Shown here piece after piece: positions 1 to 6,038 of a stretch of DNA of 11,888 bases (position 1 is its first letter; every line of letters starts with the position of its first letter). The position numbers and the translations under genes are program-made. This DNA comes from Gemmataceae bacterium (GTDB lineage: Bacteria > Planctomycetota > Planctomycetia > Gemmatales > Gemmataceae): contig JADLBT010000045.1 of the NCBI GenBank assembly GCA_020847555.1, forward strand, positions 1 to 11,888. The letters run 5' to 3'. The notes beneath the pieces are model-generated. The model was not told the DNA's origin, did no database searches, and saw only the letters and a program-made list of their open reading frames with translations.

Positions 1-162
1 AACCTCCGAAAGGAGACGACCGAGAAGATTACCGGCCTGCTGACGGCGGCCCAGACGAAGCAGTGGACCGAGATGGTCGGGGACGAGTTCAAGATGGAGT
101 TCGGCTTCGGCAAGGGTAAGGGCGGTTTCGGCAAGGGCAGCAAGAAGAAGGACACGGAGTAG
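1..162 (+). CDS. C-terminal part of a small LTxxQ-motif protein
   Basis: The reading frame is open from the first base to a TAG at 160-162 and gives 53 residues; the start lies outside the window. The fragment has a charged helix (KETTEKITGLL) followed by LTAAQTKQW, which resembles the LTxxQ motif of small helical periplasmic proteins of the Spy/CpxP kind and of many short planctomycete proteins. The tail is rich in Gly, Phe and Lys (GFGKGKGGFGKG, then KKK). That low-complexity basic tail could bind an anionic surface or nucleic acid, but this is a guess. A terminator follows 32 bases downstream, so this is probably the last gene of its transcript. Function is not established from the fragment. 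Confidence 0.75.
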   Translation, partial: NLRKETTEKITGLLTAAQTKQWTEMVGDEFKMEFGFGKGKGGFGKGSKKKDTE

Positions 163-194
163 GCTCGCGCGTATCGTTCTGTGACCGCTGAAAA

Positions 195-238
195 CGGCCA
201 GGCCTGCCCGGCACTCTGGGTGGGCCTGGCTGGTTTTT
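195..238 (+). terminator. Intrinsic terminator after the LTxxQ gene
   Basis: Arms 197-209 and 218-230 pair over 13 bp (GCCAGGCCTGCCC with GGGTGGGCCTGGC, two G-U wobbles) around an 8-base loop. The run TTTTT at 234-238 follows. This is the classic layout of a Rho-independent terminator and ends the transcript of the gene at 1-162. Confidence 0.85.
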
Positions 239-323
239 GGGCACATCTCACAAGGCCGGACGCCTGTCAGGCAAACACCTCGCGGACCACCTCCCCGCCG
301 TTGACCGTCACCAACTCCCTCAG

Positions 324-339
324 GCTGGCGCTCCGGGCT
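324..339. repeat. Half copy of an intergenic CGCCAGCGC-type repeat
   Basis: The 16-mer GCTGGCGCTCCGGGCT occurs here and again, identical, at 3293-3308, where it forms the right arm of a full hairpin element. Here the matching left arm is missing, so this looks like a decayed or truncated copy. It lies in the spacer between the terminator and the tatC promoter. A separate 14-bp GC palindrome sits at 360-373. Confidence 0.55.
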
Positions 340-390
340 GGTCCGACGCCGCCGGTGGCGCCCGGCGCCGGGCGGGGACGGGCCGCCCGC

Positions 391-419
391 TTGAGGGAGG
401 GCCGGGCGGTTGATAGGAT
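391..419 (+). promoter_or_regulatory. Possible sigma-70-type promoter for tatC
   Basis: TTGAGG (391-396) and TAGGAT (414-419) are separated by 17 bases; each matches 4 of 6 consensus positions. Transcription would begin near 426 and give a leader of about 68 bases before tatC. In such GC-rich DNA a chance match is possible. Confidence 0.4.
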
Positions 420-493
420 GACTTCTTGAAAACCCGACCGCTGCCCCGCGCCGCGGGCCTCGGCCCGGCGGTCCCGCCTGAGTGAAAGAGACC

Positions 494-1558
494 ATGCGTC
501 CGCAAGAGAATCACCAACCCGACCCCGACGACTTCTTCAGCGACACACGGATGACGTTCGGGGAACACCTGGAGGATCTGCGTACACACCTGTGGCGGGC
601 GATCAAGGGATTCTTCATCGCTGTCTTCTTCAGCTTCTTCATCGGCAAGCAGGTGTTGGCGTTCATCGCCGCCCCGGTCGAGGAGCAGCTCGTCGATTTC
701 TACGACCGGCGCGCCAGGCAAGTCGAGGAGGATCTGAAGCGAGAAGATCCGACCCTCCTCAAGAAGAACGAACCGCGGCAGATGAAGCTCCTCGTGCCGC
801 GCGGTGAACTCGAGACCGTCTTCGGCCACAAGATCGATCCGCGGGCGCCCGCGCTGACGACAGACGGCAAGCACCTGGCGCTAAACGTCGCGATCTACCC
901 GCTCGACTGGGTGCTCGCCACCAGCGAGGCCCAGAAGCTGATCGGCCGCCGCCCGGCGCTGTCCACTCTGAACGTTCAGGAGGCGTTTCTCGTCTACTTC
1001 AAGGTATCGCTCATGACCGGGTTCGTCCTGGCGAGTCCGTGGATCTTCTATCAGGTCTGGTCGTTCATCGCGGCCGGCCTGTACCCGCACGAGAAGCGCT
1101 ACATCAACGTCTTTCTGCCGTTCAGCCTCGGCTTGTTCCTGGTCGGCGTGCTGGTGTGCGAGTTTCTGGTGATGCCGCGGGCGGTCGAGGCGCTTTTGTG
1201 GTTCAACGAGTGGCTCGGGCTGGAGCCGGACCTGCGGCTGAGCGAGTGGCTCGGGTTCGCGATCATGATGCCGATCATCTTCGGCCTGTCGTTCCAGACG
1301 CCACTGGTCATGCTGTTCCTGGAGCGGATCGGCGTGTTCGACGTCGAGGCGTTCCGCAGCAAGCGGCGCTTCGCCTGGTTCTTCATGGCGATTTTCGCCG
1401 CCTTGATCACTCCCTCGACCGACGCGTTCAGCCTGCTGTTCCTGTGGATCCCGATGAGCCTGCTGTACGAGCTGGGGATTGGGCTGTGCCTCCTGTCGCC
1501 GGCTCAGCGTCCGCTGGACCTCGACGTGCCCGAACCGGAAGAGATGATCGAGGTCTGA
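494..1558 (+). CDS. tatC: Sec-independent protein translocase TatC
   Basis: Core membrane subunit of the twin-arginine translocase, which binds signal peptides of folded proteins for export. With the ATG at 494 the protein has 354 residues, against about 250-260 in the usual family. Seen: the N-terminal EHLEDLR signature (residues 24-30), TM1 at about 36-57, then ASPWIFYQVWSFIAAGLYPHEKR containing the conserved Phe191 and Glu200 that correspond by eye to the signal-peptide-binding F94/E103 of E. coli, followed by the remaining hydrophobic segments to about 335. The membrane glutamate in the FE-P segment is Gln268 here (GLSFQTP), a substitution I believe occurs in other TatCs. About 80-95 extra residues, highly charged, lie between TM1 and TM2, outside the cytoplasm. 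A GTG at 482 would add four residues but has no ribosome site; the ATG has AAAGAG just upstream. No tatA/tatB is nearby. Family assignment is secure. Confidence 0.95.
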   Translation: MRPQENHQPDPDDFFSDTRMTFGEHLEDLRTHLWRAIKGFFIAVFFSFFIGKQVLAFIAAPVEEQLVDFYDRRARQVEEDLKREDPTLLKKNEPRQMKLLVPRGELETVFGHKIDPRAPALTTDGKHLALNVAIYPLDWVLATSEAQKLIGRRPALSTLNVQEAFLVYFKVSLMTGFVLASPWIFYQVWSFIAAGLYPHEKRYINVFLPFSLGLFLVGVLVCEFLVMPRAVEALLWFNEWLGLEPDLRLSEWLGFAIMMPIIFGLSFQTPLVMLFLERIGVFDVEAFRSKRRFAWFFMAIFAALITPSTDAFSLLFLWIPMSLLYELGIGLCLLSPAQRPLDLDVPEPEEMIEV

Positions 1559-1562
1559 CCCG

Positions 1563-1574
1563 GCCGCTTGCGGC
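1563..1574. repeat. Short GCCGC-AA-GCGGC palindrome between tatC and cobA-hemD
   Basis: Read on the minus strand, this 12-mer is GCCGCAAGCGGC, a 5-bp inverted repeat around AA. The same 12-mer is on the plus strand at 8374-8385, with an 11/12 match at 8408-8419. Both places are intergenic. It may be a small REP-like unit; chance is not excluded in GC-rich sequence. Confidence 0.4.
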
Positions 1575-1585
1575 TTCGCGTGCCA

Positions 1586-3130
1586 ATGACTCCCCCAACC
1601 GTGTATCTGGTCGGCGCCGGTCCGGGTGACCCCGGACTGCTGACGCTGCGCGCCGTCGAATGCCTGGCCCGGGCGGACCTCGTCGTGTACGACAAGCTCG
1701 TCAACCCGCGTCTGCTCGACCACGCCCCGCCGACCGCCGAGCGCATCTGTGTCGCGGACCTGGCCGATTGTCACATCGATCGTTACGGCCCGGTGCGGAA
1801 CACCCTGATCGACGCCGCGCGCCAGGGCAAGCGCGTGGTGCGCCTCAAGGGCGGCGACCCGTTCCTGTTCGGTCGTGGCGGAGAGGAGGCCGAGGCGCTG
1901 CGCCAGGCCGGCATCTCATTCGAGATCGTTCCGGGCGTGACGGCGGCGCTGGGAGCGGCTGCCTGCACCGGCATTCCGCTGACGCACCGACTGCACGCGA
2001 GCGCCGTCGCCTTCGTCACCGGCCACGAGAACCCCGCCAAGCCGGAGAGCGCGCTCGACTGGTCGGCCCTCGCCCGCTTTCCCGGTACGCTCGTCATCTA
2101 CATGGGCATGGCGCGGCTGGCGCGGCTGGCGCGCACGCTCATCGAGAACGGCAAGGATCCGGCGACGCCGGCCGCCGTCGTTCACTGGGGCACAACGGGT
2201 GAGCAGCGGACGGTCGAAGCGCCGCTGGCGACGCTGCACCGCGCCATCCTCGACGCCGGTATGACCGCGCCCGCGCTGGTCATCGTCGGGCCGGTGGTGG
2301 CGCTGCGGGCGCACCTGGCCTGGTTCGAGCAGCGGCCGCTGTTCGGCAAGCGGGTGCTGGTGACCCGGCCGCGTCGCCAGGCGGGCGACCTGGTGCGCCG
2401 TCTGGAACTGCTCGGCGCCGTGCCGTTCGTGCTGCCGGCGGTCGAGATCGGCCCGCCCACCGACTGGGGTCCGGTGGACCGCGCCCTGAGCGCGCTGTCC
2501 TCGTTTCAGTGGCTGGTGTTCACCAGCAGCAACGGCGTCCACGCCTTTCTCGGTCGGCTCCGCGCGCAGGGGAAGGATCTGCGCGCGCTCGGCGGGATTC
2601 GCCTGGCGGCCATCGGCCCGGGCACCGCCGACGCGCTGCGCGGCTACCACCTGGAGCCGGATCTGGTGCCGACCGAGTACCGCTCGGAGTCGCTGGCCGA
2701 AGCGCTGAAACACCAGGTCGTCGGGCAGACGGTGCTGCTGGCGCGGGCAGACCGCGGGCGCGACGTGCTGCGCGACGAACTGGCGAAGGTGACCCGCTTC
2801 GAGCAGGTGGCCGTCTACTCGCAGATCGATGCGGTGGACGCCGACTCCCACGTCCTCGACTGCCTGCGCCGCGGGGAGATCGACTTCATCACCCTCACCA
2901 GCTCGAACATCGCGCGGGCGCTCGCGCGCGCCCTCGATGACGCCACGCGGGCGCGGCTGCAGTCGGGGGAGGTGCGCGTGGTCACCATCAGCCCGGTCAC
3001 GAGCGCGGCGGCGCGCGAGGCAGGGCTGCCGGTGGCCGCCGAGGCGACCGAGTACACCGTCCCCGGGCTGCTCGCTGCGCTGGTAGAGTTGGCCTGTATC
3101 AGACGGCTGGAAAGTGGGGGGACTGGATAG
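1586..3130 (+). CDS. cobA-hemD: Fused uroporphyrinogen-III C-methyltransferase / uroporphyrinogen-III synthase
   Basis: A 514-residue bifunctional tetrapyrrole enzyme. Residues 1-245 are the SUMT (CobA) domain, which uses S-adenosylmethionine to methylate uroporphyrinogen III at C2 and C7 to precorrin-2 for siroheme or cobalamin. Seen: VYLVGAGPGDPGLLTLRA near the N-terminus, RLKGGDPFLFGRGGEEAEAL (86-105), VPGVTAALGAAACTGIPLTHR (115-135), YMGM (172-175) and PALVIVGPVV. Residues about 251-514 are HemD, which cyclises hydroxymethylbilane to uroporphyrinogen III: GKRVLVTRP, FTSSNGVHAF, RLAAIGPGTADAL, and TLTSSNIARAL. The stretch usually reading VGKRxGxH is VADLADCH here. The ATG at 1586 begins right at the SUMT fold; the TTG at 1568 lies in the short palindrome and is unlikely. 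No clear ribosome site is visible. It starts 27 bases after tatC and may be co-transcribed. Such fusions are known in several phyla. Confidence 0.95.
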   Translation: MTPPTVYLVGAGPGDPGLLTLRAVECLARADLVVYDKLVNPRLLDHAPPTAERICVADLADCHIDRYGPVRNTLIDAARQGKRVVRLKGGDPFLFGRGGEEAEALRQAGISFEIVPGVTAALGAAACTGIPLTHRLHASAVAFVTGHENPAKPESALDWSALARFPGTLVIYMGMARLARLARTLIENGKDPATPAAVVHWGTTGEQRTVEAPLATLHRAILDAGMTAPALVIVGPVVALRAHLAWFEQRPLFGKRVLVTRPRRQAGDLVRRLELLGAVPFVLPAVEIGPPTDWGPVDRALSALSSFQWLVFTSSNGVHAFLGRLRAQGKDLRALGGIRLAAIGPGTADALRGYHLEPDLVPTEYRSESLAEALKHQVVGQTVLLARADRGRDVLRDELAKVTRFEQVAVYSQIDAVDADSHVLDCLRRGEIDFITLTSSNIARALARALDDATRARLQSGEVRVVTISPVTSAAAREAGLPVAAEATEYTVPGLLAALVELACIRRLESGGTG

Positions 3131-3187
3131 GCCGGCGAAGGCGGAATGCAGGACAATCGGCCAGGTGGATGAGAGGCGCTGGCAAAT

Positions 3188-3210
3188 TGGCAGAATGGTG
3201 TGGCAGAATG
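3188..3210 (+). repeat. Tandem TGGCAGAATG repeat
   Basis: The decamer TGGCAGAATG occurs at 3188-3197 and 3201-3210, with a 13-base period. A related TGGCAAAT precedes it. It lies in the non-coding spacer between cobA-hemD and the M28 peptidase gene. I recall GGCAGAATGAT-like repeats between genes in planctomycetes, but cannot verify that here. Confidence 0.6.
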
Positions 3211-3245
3211 ATCCGCACTGCCGGAGGTAACACCGCGAGGAGCCG

Positions 3246-3312
3246 CACTACCAGTCCAGAGCGCCAGCGCCGGGCGATTGCAGAGGCCTGGCGCTGGCGC
3301 TCCGGGCTAGTG
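3246..3312. repeat. Hairpin-forming intergenic repeat (CGCCAGCGC type)
   Basis: Arms 3259-3271 (GAGCGCCAGCGCC) and 3290-3302 (GGCGCTGGCGCTC) are a perfect 13-bp inverted repeat around an 18-base loop. Outer CACTA (3246-3250) and TAGTG (3308-3312) extend the dyad with mismatches between. The right half shares 16 identical bases with 324-339. Read as protein the left arm spells SPERQRR, a string I associate with spurious small ORFs in planctomycete genomes, consistent with a dispersed repeat. There is no T-run, so it is not a typical terminator, though it follows cobA-hemD by about 120 bases. Confidence 0.75.
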
Positions 3313-3408
3313 ATCTACCCCCAAATCCGGGCGGCTGGTTCAATGCGATGAACGGCGCGGCGACCTCCGTCTCTGTATGCTGGGTCTGAACCGACCGCGG
3401 AGGATCCC

Positions 3409-4293
3409 ATGTCTCTCGATCAACTCGCTGGCCGCCTGCGAACTCACGTCGAAACCCTTGCCGCCACGCCACGAACCCCAGGCAGCGCCGAACATCGTCA
3501 GGCGGCCGCTTACGTCGCCGACCACCTCCGCCGCGCCGGCTTCGCGGTGCGCGCTGCGGTCTACCGGAACCTCGACGGCTGCACGAATCTCCTGACCGAA
3601 TCGCTCCCGGCCGACGAGCAGCTGCCGCTGGTGGTCGTCGGGGCGCATTACGACTCGGTCCACGGTTCGCCGGGCGCGGACGACAACGCCAGCGCCGTCG
3701 CCGCGTTGCTCGAACTCGCCGCGTGGATTCGCCCGCAGCTCGACGGCGCCGGTCCGTGGCATGCGCGCCTGCAGTTGGTCGCCTACGATCAGGAGGAGTA
3801 CGGTCTGGTCGGCAGCGGGATGCACGCGCGGGAGATTCAGCAAGGGGGGTGGCCGCTGCGCGGGATGATGTCGCTGGAGATGCTGGGCTACGCCGACACC
3901 CGGCCGGGGAGCCAGCAGCTGCCGCCGATGGTGCGCGGGCTGTACCCGGACGTCGGTAACTTCATCGGTGCGGTGGGTAACGAAACGTCGGCGGGGCTGC
4001 TGGGGGTGGTCGCGGGAGCGCTGAAGAGGGTGCCGGACTTGCCGGTCGAGTACATCGCGGTTCCGGGCAACGGCCAGATGCTGCCGGAAACGCGGCTGAG
4101 CGATCACAGCTCGTTCTGGGATTGTGGGCTGCCGGCGCTGATGCTCACCGACACGTCGTTCCTGCGCAACCCGCACTACCACCGGGCCACCGACACGCCC
4201 GACACGCTCGATTATCCGTTCCTCGCGCGCGTCACCGCAGGCGTGTGCGCCGCCGTGCTGCAACTGCTGCGCCTGGAGAGGCTGCCGGAGTGA
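3409..4293 (+). CDS. M28-family zinc aminopeptidase
   Basis: A 294-residue metallopeptidase domain that should release N-terminal amino acids with two zinc ions. The M28 signature residues are present in order: GAHYDSV (His80, Asp82), GADDNASA (bridging Asp91), DQEEYGLVGS with the catalytic Glu pair 129-130, LEMLGY (Glu157 as the acidic ligand), and SDHSSFW followed by HYHRATDT (ligand His258 by the usual alignment). The ATG is preceded by GGAGG (3399-3403) at 5-base spacing, so the start is firm. No signal peptide or lipobox is visible at the N-terminus (MSLDQLAGRLRTHVETLA), so it is probably cytoplasmic, whereas many bacterial M28 enzymes are secreted. It stands alone, with repeats upstream. 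Substrate preference cannot be read from the sequence; a related glutaminyl cyclase-like role is less likely but possible. Confidence 0.9.
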   Translation: MSLDQLAGRLRTHVETLAATPRTPGSAEHRQAAAYVADHLRRAGFAVRAAVYRNLDGCTNLLTESLPADEQLPLVVVGAHYDSVHGSPGADDNASAVAALLELAAWIRPQLDGAGPWHARLQLVAYDQEEYGLVGSGMHAREIQQGGWPLRGMMSLEMLGYADTRPGSQQLPPMVRGLYPDVGNFIGAVGNETSAGLLGVVAGALKRVPDLPVEYIAVPGNGQMLPETRLSDHSSFWDCGLPALMLTDTSFLRNPHYHRATDTPDTLDYPFLARVTAGVCAAVLQLLRLERLPE

Positions 4294-4517
4294 AACTACC
4301 TTGAAGCGGGGCCGATCAGCTGGCAGACCGCCAGACCAATCAAGCCGAGACTGCTGGCCAATCCGGACCCGGACTATCGCCAAAATACCCGCGCGGATTG
4401 ACTCGGGCAACGTGGACCGTCAATCAGTGAGCCGAGACGGGGATCGGACAGGGAGCGTGTGCCGCTTTCTGCGCTGCCTTTTACGGATTGGTCAGGCCCT
4501 CTGTTCTCGCGCGGCGC
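4294..4517. other. Spacer between convergent genes, no gene seen
   Basis: These 224 bases separate the end of the M28 gene from the end of the minus-strand gene at 4518-4880. Open frames here have poor codon bias and no ribosome site. I see no strong terminator; the only dyad is a weak 6-bp ATTGAC/GTCAAT pair (4397-4402 and 4419-4424). Confidence 0.5.
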
Positions 4518-4880
4518 CTAAAACTCCTTCCGGCCCAGCACATTGCTTCCCCTGAGACGGATCTCTTCCTCGATCCCGTCCGCGAGCGATTTGGCCCAGC
4601 TCTTGACGCGGCCGATGCCGATCGCCCCGGTCCACCACGGGCTGTTACGCTCGATCTCGATCTCGACGCGCTGTTCTCTGTTCTCGAAGATGCGCATCCG
4701 GAAGTTGCAGTAGGCGATGAACGCGCCCAGGAAGATGCTGGCGACGAAGTTGCCGCGCTGCGCGATCAACTCCCAGTCGTCGGCTTCGCCGACCGCGAAA
4801 TCCAGCCGCTTCGCGACTCGCTTCGCCGTCTTCAGCAGATCCTGCGGCTCCATGTTTGTCAGCATGCGGATACCGGCCAT
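4518..4880 (-). CDS. Uncharacterised 120-residue protein
   Basis: I do not recognise a family. The gene is supported by strong G/C bias at third codon positions and by GGAGGGG (4883-4889) placed correctly before the ATG at 4880. The protein has a basic, helical N-terminal third (LLKTAKRVAKRLDFAV, about 15-30), then a hydrophobic-aromatic stretch FVASIFLGAFIAYCNFRMRIF (about 45-65) that is too polar at its ends for a sure membrane span, then ENREQRVEIEIERN, a likely beta strand, and an acidic/basic C-terminal helix (KSWAKSLADGIEEEIRLR, 93-110). The alternation suggests a small alpha/beta cytosolic protein. It is divergent from the thioredoxin-like gene and shares a 286-base upstream region with it. 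Overlapping frames on the other strand look like shadows. Confidence 0.7.
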   Translation of the reverse strand: MAGIRMLTNMEPQDLLKTAKRVAKRLDFAVGEADDWELIAQRGNFVASIFLGAFIAYCNFRMRIFENREQRVEIEIERNSPWWTGAIGIGRVKSWAKSLADGIEEEIRLRGSNVLGRKEF

Positions 4881-4908
4881 ATCCCCTCCACAAATAGGTT
4901 ATTGTCTG

Positions 4909-4938
4909 GTTCGGCGGGCGGCCCTCCCGCCGCGGAAC
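4909..4938. other. GC hairpin upstream of the 4518-4880 gene
   Basis: CGGCGGG (4912-4918) and CCCGCCG (4926-4932) form a perfect 7-bp stem with a 7-base loop; GTT/AAC flanks extend it with a small bulge. It lies 30-60 bases upstream of the minus-strand start codon at 4880, within the shared divergent upstream region 4881-5166. A CATAAT (5097-5102) resembles a -10 box for the rightward gene, but no -35 is at the right distance. Nothing else is visible in this region. Confidence 0.4.
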
Positions 4939-5166
4939 GGGGTACATCCTACCGCGCGCCCGTCCGGGTACGGCAAGCGAAATATCGAGCCGTCCGGCGA
5001 ACGGCCCACCCTGCGCAGGCCGAACATCCCGACCGCACCGGCGGGCTTTTTCCGGTCCACCGCTTGAGTGCGGGTGGGCGCACCGTTAAAGCTCGTCATA
5101 ATGACGGATGCGGCGGGCGCCCAACGTGGGCCTGTGGTCCGCGACCCGTTCTGACCGGAGGCAGCC

Positions 5167-5760
5167 ATGAACGCAATGCGGCGACCAGGCGTGTGGGGAG
5201 TGGTGGCACTGGTGGTGCTGGTCGGCTCGGCCGGCGCCGACGTGGAGACGCACAACGCCCTGATCGGCAAACGCGCCCCGAACATCGAGGCCGACTTCGC
5301 CGTCAACGGCAAGCCGGTGCGACTGGCCGACCTCAAGGGCAAGGTCGTGCTGGTCGCGTTCGTGAACCTCGCGCGCGGGACGAGTCGCGGCATGATGTCC
5401 CAGCTCCAGGCGTGGCACCGCGATCACCAGCCGCAGGGGCTGGAAGTTATCGCCGTCACCATCTACAACTGCGAGTTCGACCAGAAGCTCGAAGCGCTCG
5501 GCGCGGCCGCCAGGCTGAACCCGGTGGCCGAGCGCAAGCTGCTCGCCGAATACGCGGACGATAACCACCTGCAGTTCCGGCTGGAGAAGGTGCCGTGCGA
5601 GGAGGCCAAACGGGTCTTCAAGGCCTACGGGATCGGCCCGGTGCCGCAATTCGTACTGATCAGCCCGAAGGGGACGATCGACCTGATTCGCGTCGGGTCG
5701 AACGAGAAGACGGTCGAAGCGGTCGAGCAGGGTATCAAGCGCCTGCTCGGTCCGCGGTGA
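5167..5760 (+). CDS. Exported thioredoxin-fold (TlpA/peroxiredoxin-like) protein lacking CxxC
   Basis: A 197-residue protein whose N-terminus (MRRPGVWGVVALVVLVGSAGADV) is a signal peptide, probably cut after AGA near residue 24. The mature part follows the AhpC/TlpA pattern: GKRAPNIEADFAVNGKPVRLADLKGKVVLVAFVNLA (34-69), a helix, GLEVIAVTIY (91-100), and the YGIGPVPQFVLISPKGTI segment (154-171) with the cis-proline position Pro160. Where a redox-active family member has WCxxC or a peroxidatic Cys, this one reads NLARGTSRGMM, with no cysteine. The only cysteines are Cys102 and Cys144, the latter beside a region (VPCEEAKRVF) preceding the cis-Pro loop. It therefore cannot use the standard chemistry and may have a structural or binding role. 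GGAGG (5157-5161) at 5 bases supports the start. It stands alone and ends at a strong palindrome. Confidence 0.85.
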   Translation: MNAMRRPGVWGVVALVVLVGSAGADVETHNALIGKRAPNIEADFAVNGKPVRLADLKGKVVLVAFVNLARGTSRGMMSQLQAWHRDHQPQGLEVIAVTIYNCEFDQKLEALGAAARLNPVAERKLLAEYADDNHLQFRLEKVPCEEAKRVFKAYGIGPVPQFVLISPKGTIDLIRVGSNEKTVEAVEQGIKRLLGPR

Positions 5761-5770
5761 GGATGCCGGT

Positions 5771-5810
5771 TGTCCGAGCCGCGCACGCCGCGGCGTGCGC
5801 GGCTCGGACA
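5771..5810. terminator. Perfect 40-bp palindrome between convergent genes
   Basis: Bases 5771-5790 and 5791-5810 are exact reverse complements with no spacer (the left arm begins TGTCCGAGCC). It begins 10 bases after the thioredoxin-like gene and ends 14 bases before the 3' end of tRNA-Val on the other strand, a convergent position where a two-way terminator is expected. No T-run follows on either side, so its terminator role is inferred from position and stem strength. Confidence 0.6.
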
Positions 5811-5824
5811 CCAGTGGTCGTCAG

Positions 5825-5895
5825 TGGGCGATGAGGGAGTTGAACCCCCGACTCCACGGTGTAAGCATGGCGTGATGCCGTTTCACCAATCGCCC
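5825..5895 (-). tRNA. tRNA-Val (anticodon UAC)
   Basis: On the minus strand the 71 bases fold as a complete cloverleaf: acceptor GGGCGAT pairs perfectly with ATCGCCC, discriminator A; D stem GTGA/TCAC; anticodon stem CCATG/CGTGG with loop CTTACAC (anticodon TAC at 5861-5863); variable loop AGTC; T stem GGGGG/CCCTC (one G-U) with loop TTCAACT. It reads GUA and probably other valine codons. The 3' CCA is not encoded (CTG follows), so it must be added by nucleotidyltransferase. It lies on the same strand as, and downstream of, the Fe-S genes, but a repeat separates them. Confidence 0.95.
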
Positions 5896-5954
5896 GTTCC
5901 TGCACTCTTACCAGCGCGGCCGCGCCTCCGTCAAGGGCGCGGTTGACCGCCTCA

Positions 5955-6024
5955 CCCTCTCTCCTGGTGGGAGAGGGGCCGGGGGTGAGAGACGCCCCTT
6001 CCCCTCTCCCACCAGGAGAGAGGG
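5955..6024. repeat. REP-like inverted repeat with 24-bp perfect arms
   Basis: Arms 5955-5978 and 6001-6024 are exact reverse complements (left arm begins CCCTCTCTCC and contains TGGTGGGAGAGG), around a 22-base centre with a smaller GGGG/CCCC dyad. Read as protein, this type of element gives strings like SLLVGEG and LPPGERG, which I associate with a widespread family of bacterial intergenic repeats. It lies 14 bases beyond the stop of the IscA-like gene and could stabilise or end that mRNA. Confidence 0.8.
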
Positions 6025-6038
6025 GAGGAGGAACTGCG

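Noticed and set aside
482..493. GTG start four codons upstream of the tatC ATG
   Set aside because: No ribosome site precedes it, whereas the ATG at 494 has a purine-rich AAAGAG. The difference is only four residues, so it is not certain.
881..1774. Long minus-strand open frame opposite tatC and cobA
   Set aside because: Composition is rich in Arg, Gln, His and Asp with no family resemblance. It is the mirror of high-GC coding on the plus strand.
4397..4424. ATTGAC/GTCAAT inverted repeat as an operator
   Set aside because: Six-base arms with a 16-base gap between convergent gene ends are too weak to support a site.
4488..5564. Plus-strand open frame of 358 residues across the spacer
   Set aside because: It runs against the 4518-4880 gene and through the start of the thioredoxin-like gene in another frame. 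Its later part is Arg/Gly-rich shadow sequence and it has no ribosome site.
5955..6024. CRISPR-like or phage attachment site near the tRNA
   Set aside because: There is only a single inverted repeat, no array of direct repeats with spacers, no integrase gene, and no duplicated tRNA end in the window.
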